6,345 bases of DNA from Candidatus Bathyarchaeota archaeon. GTDB lineage: Archaea > Thermoproteota > Bathyarchaeia > Bathyarchaeales > Bathyarchaeaceae. Positions 5,459 through 6,345 of the stretch are shown here, piece after piece. Location of the stretch: contig JAOZIC010000030.1 in the NCBI GenBank assembly GCA_026014605.1, forward strand, positions 1,763 to 8,107. The letters run 5' to 3'. The position numbers and the translations under genes were made by a program. A model generated the notes under the pieces. It had not been told where the DNA came from. It worked only from the letters and a program-made list of their open reading frames with translations, and did no database searches. Position 1 is the first letter of the stretch. Each line of letters starts with the position of its first letter.

Positions 5459-6345
5459 ATGAAAACCAGCCAAGTAGCCACCAAGGTACTAAAAGGGTTT
5501 CTTAAGTACAAAGCAAAAAAGTCGGCTCCTCTTTTTGCGTCATACAACGTAACAGGCAGATGTAACATGCGGTGCGTCTTTTGTGAATGGTGGAAACACC
5601 CCATCCCAGAACTGTCAACAAAAGATGCCCTAGCCGCAATAGACGCAGTATGCAGTTTGGGTGTTCCATTTTTTGATTTAAGCGGCGGCGAGCCACTGTT
5701 ACGCAAAGATTTGATTGTTCTAGCCAAACGAGTAGCCTCATACGGTTGCTTGGTTAGCATGAACACTAACGGGACGCTGTTGGACGAAAACAGAATCAAA
5801 GAAGTTGCGGACGTTTTTGACACAGTAGTAGTTTCGTTAGATGGACCACAGAAGGTTCATGACCAAATCAGAGGCGTAGCAGGAACCTACGAGAAAGCAA
5901 CCAAAGCAATACGGTTACTGAAGAGTCACGGCGTGAAAGTTGGCACAAACAGTGTTGCAACAAAATACAACATCGACATACTGCCCAAGTTTATTCAAGA
6001 ACTTCACAGCAAGGTGGATTTTGTTCAGGTTCAACCCATGCACCCGTATCCGCTCCCAGTTGAGGATAGGCCAACAAAGCAGCAAGTTTCCAAGCTCATG
6101 GATTATTTACTTGATGTTAAACAGTCTGATTCGAGTTTTTTGGCTGTGCCTGCACAGTTTCTGAAAGGGTTTGATGCTTACTTTGATGGAAAAGCGCCGA
6201 AGATATGCCATGCAGGAAAACTGTATGTTGCCATCAACCCGTCGGGTAAACTGTTAGCGTGCCCTGCTAGATCAGACGTAGTGTTAGGGGATGTATTAAA
6301 CGGGTCAGTTAACACAGACCTAAAACCCACCCAAGAAAACATGGG
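5459..6345 (+). CDS. Radical SAM enzyme with SPASM/twitch-like auxiliary region, 3' end beyond the window
   Basis: The frame is open from ATG at 5459 to the window end: 295 codons plus two bases, with no stop. CNMRCVFC supplies the CX3CX2C motif (C35, C39, C42) that binds the [4Fe-4S] cluster used to cleave S-adenosylmethionine. SGGEPL at 75-80 is the SAM-binding glycine motif, and MNTNGTLL (101-108) and VVVSLDGP (123-130) are standard barrel strands. After the barrel, C250 (KICHAGK) and C268 (GKLLACP, a G-X4-C) match the start of a SPASM or twitch auxiliary-cluster domain; further cysteines would lie beyond the window. The start has GGGGAG at 5448-5453, 5 nt upstream. Relatives include MoaA-like, peptide-modifying and haem-maturation enzymes. 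No precursor peptide, molybdopterin or haem gene is visible, so the substrate is open. The class is secure. Confidence 0.93.
   Translation, partial: MKTSQVATKVLKGFLKYKAKKSAPLFASYNVTGRCNMRCVFCEWWKHPIPELSTKDALAAIDAVCSLGVPFFDLSGGEPLLRKDLIVLAKRVASYGCLVSMNTNGTLLDENRIKEVADVFDTVVVSLDGPQKVHDQIRGVAGTYEKATKAIRLLKSHGVKVGTNSVATKYNIDILPKFIQELHSKVDFVQVQPMHPYPLPVEDRPTKQQVSKLMDYLLDVKQSDSSFLAVPAQFLKGFDAYFDGKAPKICHAGKLYVAINPSGKLLACPARSDVVLGDVLNGSVNTDLKPTQENM

Noticed and set aside
5434..5823. Minus-strand open frame of 129 codons over the start of the radical SAM gene
   Set aside because: It overlaps the cluster-binding motif region of a certain gene and has no plausible start signal or domain.
1..6345. Search for tRNA, rRNA, CRISPR repeats, transposon ends and defence genes
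   Set aside because: No cloverleaf, no regularly spaced repeats, no transposase or nuclease motifs and no long terminal repeats were seen by eye on either strand.

Overview
The window looks like an ordinary chromosomal segment of an archaeon. The main support is a full-length ATP-dependent DNA ligase of the archaeal/eukaryotic type, plus AT-rich TATA-like boxes, T-tract ends without strong GC hairpins, frequent TTG/GTG starts and short SD-like motifs (GGTGG, GTGAGG, GAGGG). The moderate G+C and the style of the ligase and of the RibD-C-type reductase would suit an uncultivated TACK lineage such as Bathyarchaeia. That placement is inference from memory of family style, not from a search.

Layout, left to right. 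Positions 1-306 hold the 3' end of a small multi-pass membrane protein. It is followed closely on the same strand by a second small protein with two membrane segments (342-644). After an AT-rich gap of about 107 bp comes a membrane-anchored PQQ-like beta-propeller with about eight blades (752-2101), probably displayed outside the cell. A 78-bp gap with two short palindromes and a TATA-like box precedes the DNA ligase gene (2180-3940). The ligase gene converges on a minus-strand RibD C-terminal/dihydrofolate-reductase-fold protein (3953-4606), with only 12 bp between the stop codons. That reductase gene is divergent from a gene for a coiled-coil / Pro-Gln linker / globular protein of unknown function (4780-5415). 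Their shared 173-bp spacer holds back-to-back TATA-like boxes and two inverted repeats. The last gene (5459 to the window end, truncated) encodes a radical SAM enzyme with the start of a SPASM/twitch-like auxiliary cluster region.

The genes do not form one evident pathway. DNA ligation, a possible flavin or pterin-type reductase, an extracellular propeller and a radical SAM enzyme sit side by side, as is common in archaeal chromosomes. The likeliest co-transcribed pairs are the two small membrane proteins and, less surely, the coiled-coil protein with the radical SAM gene. I see no tRNA, rRNA, CRISPR array, insertion sequence or defence cassette, and no convincing undescribed system. The most open questions are the unknown coiled-coil protein, the substrate of the radical SAM enzyme and the variant glycine motif of the reductase.
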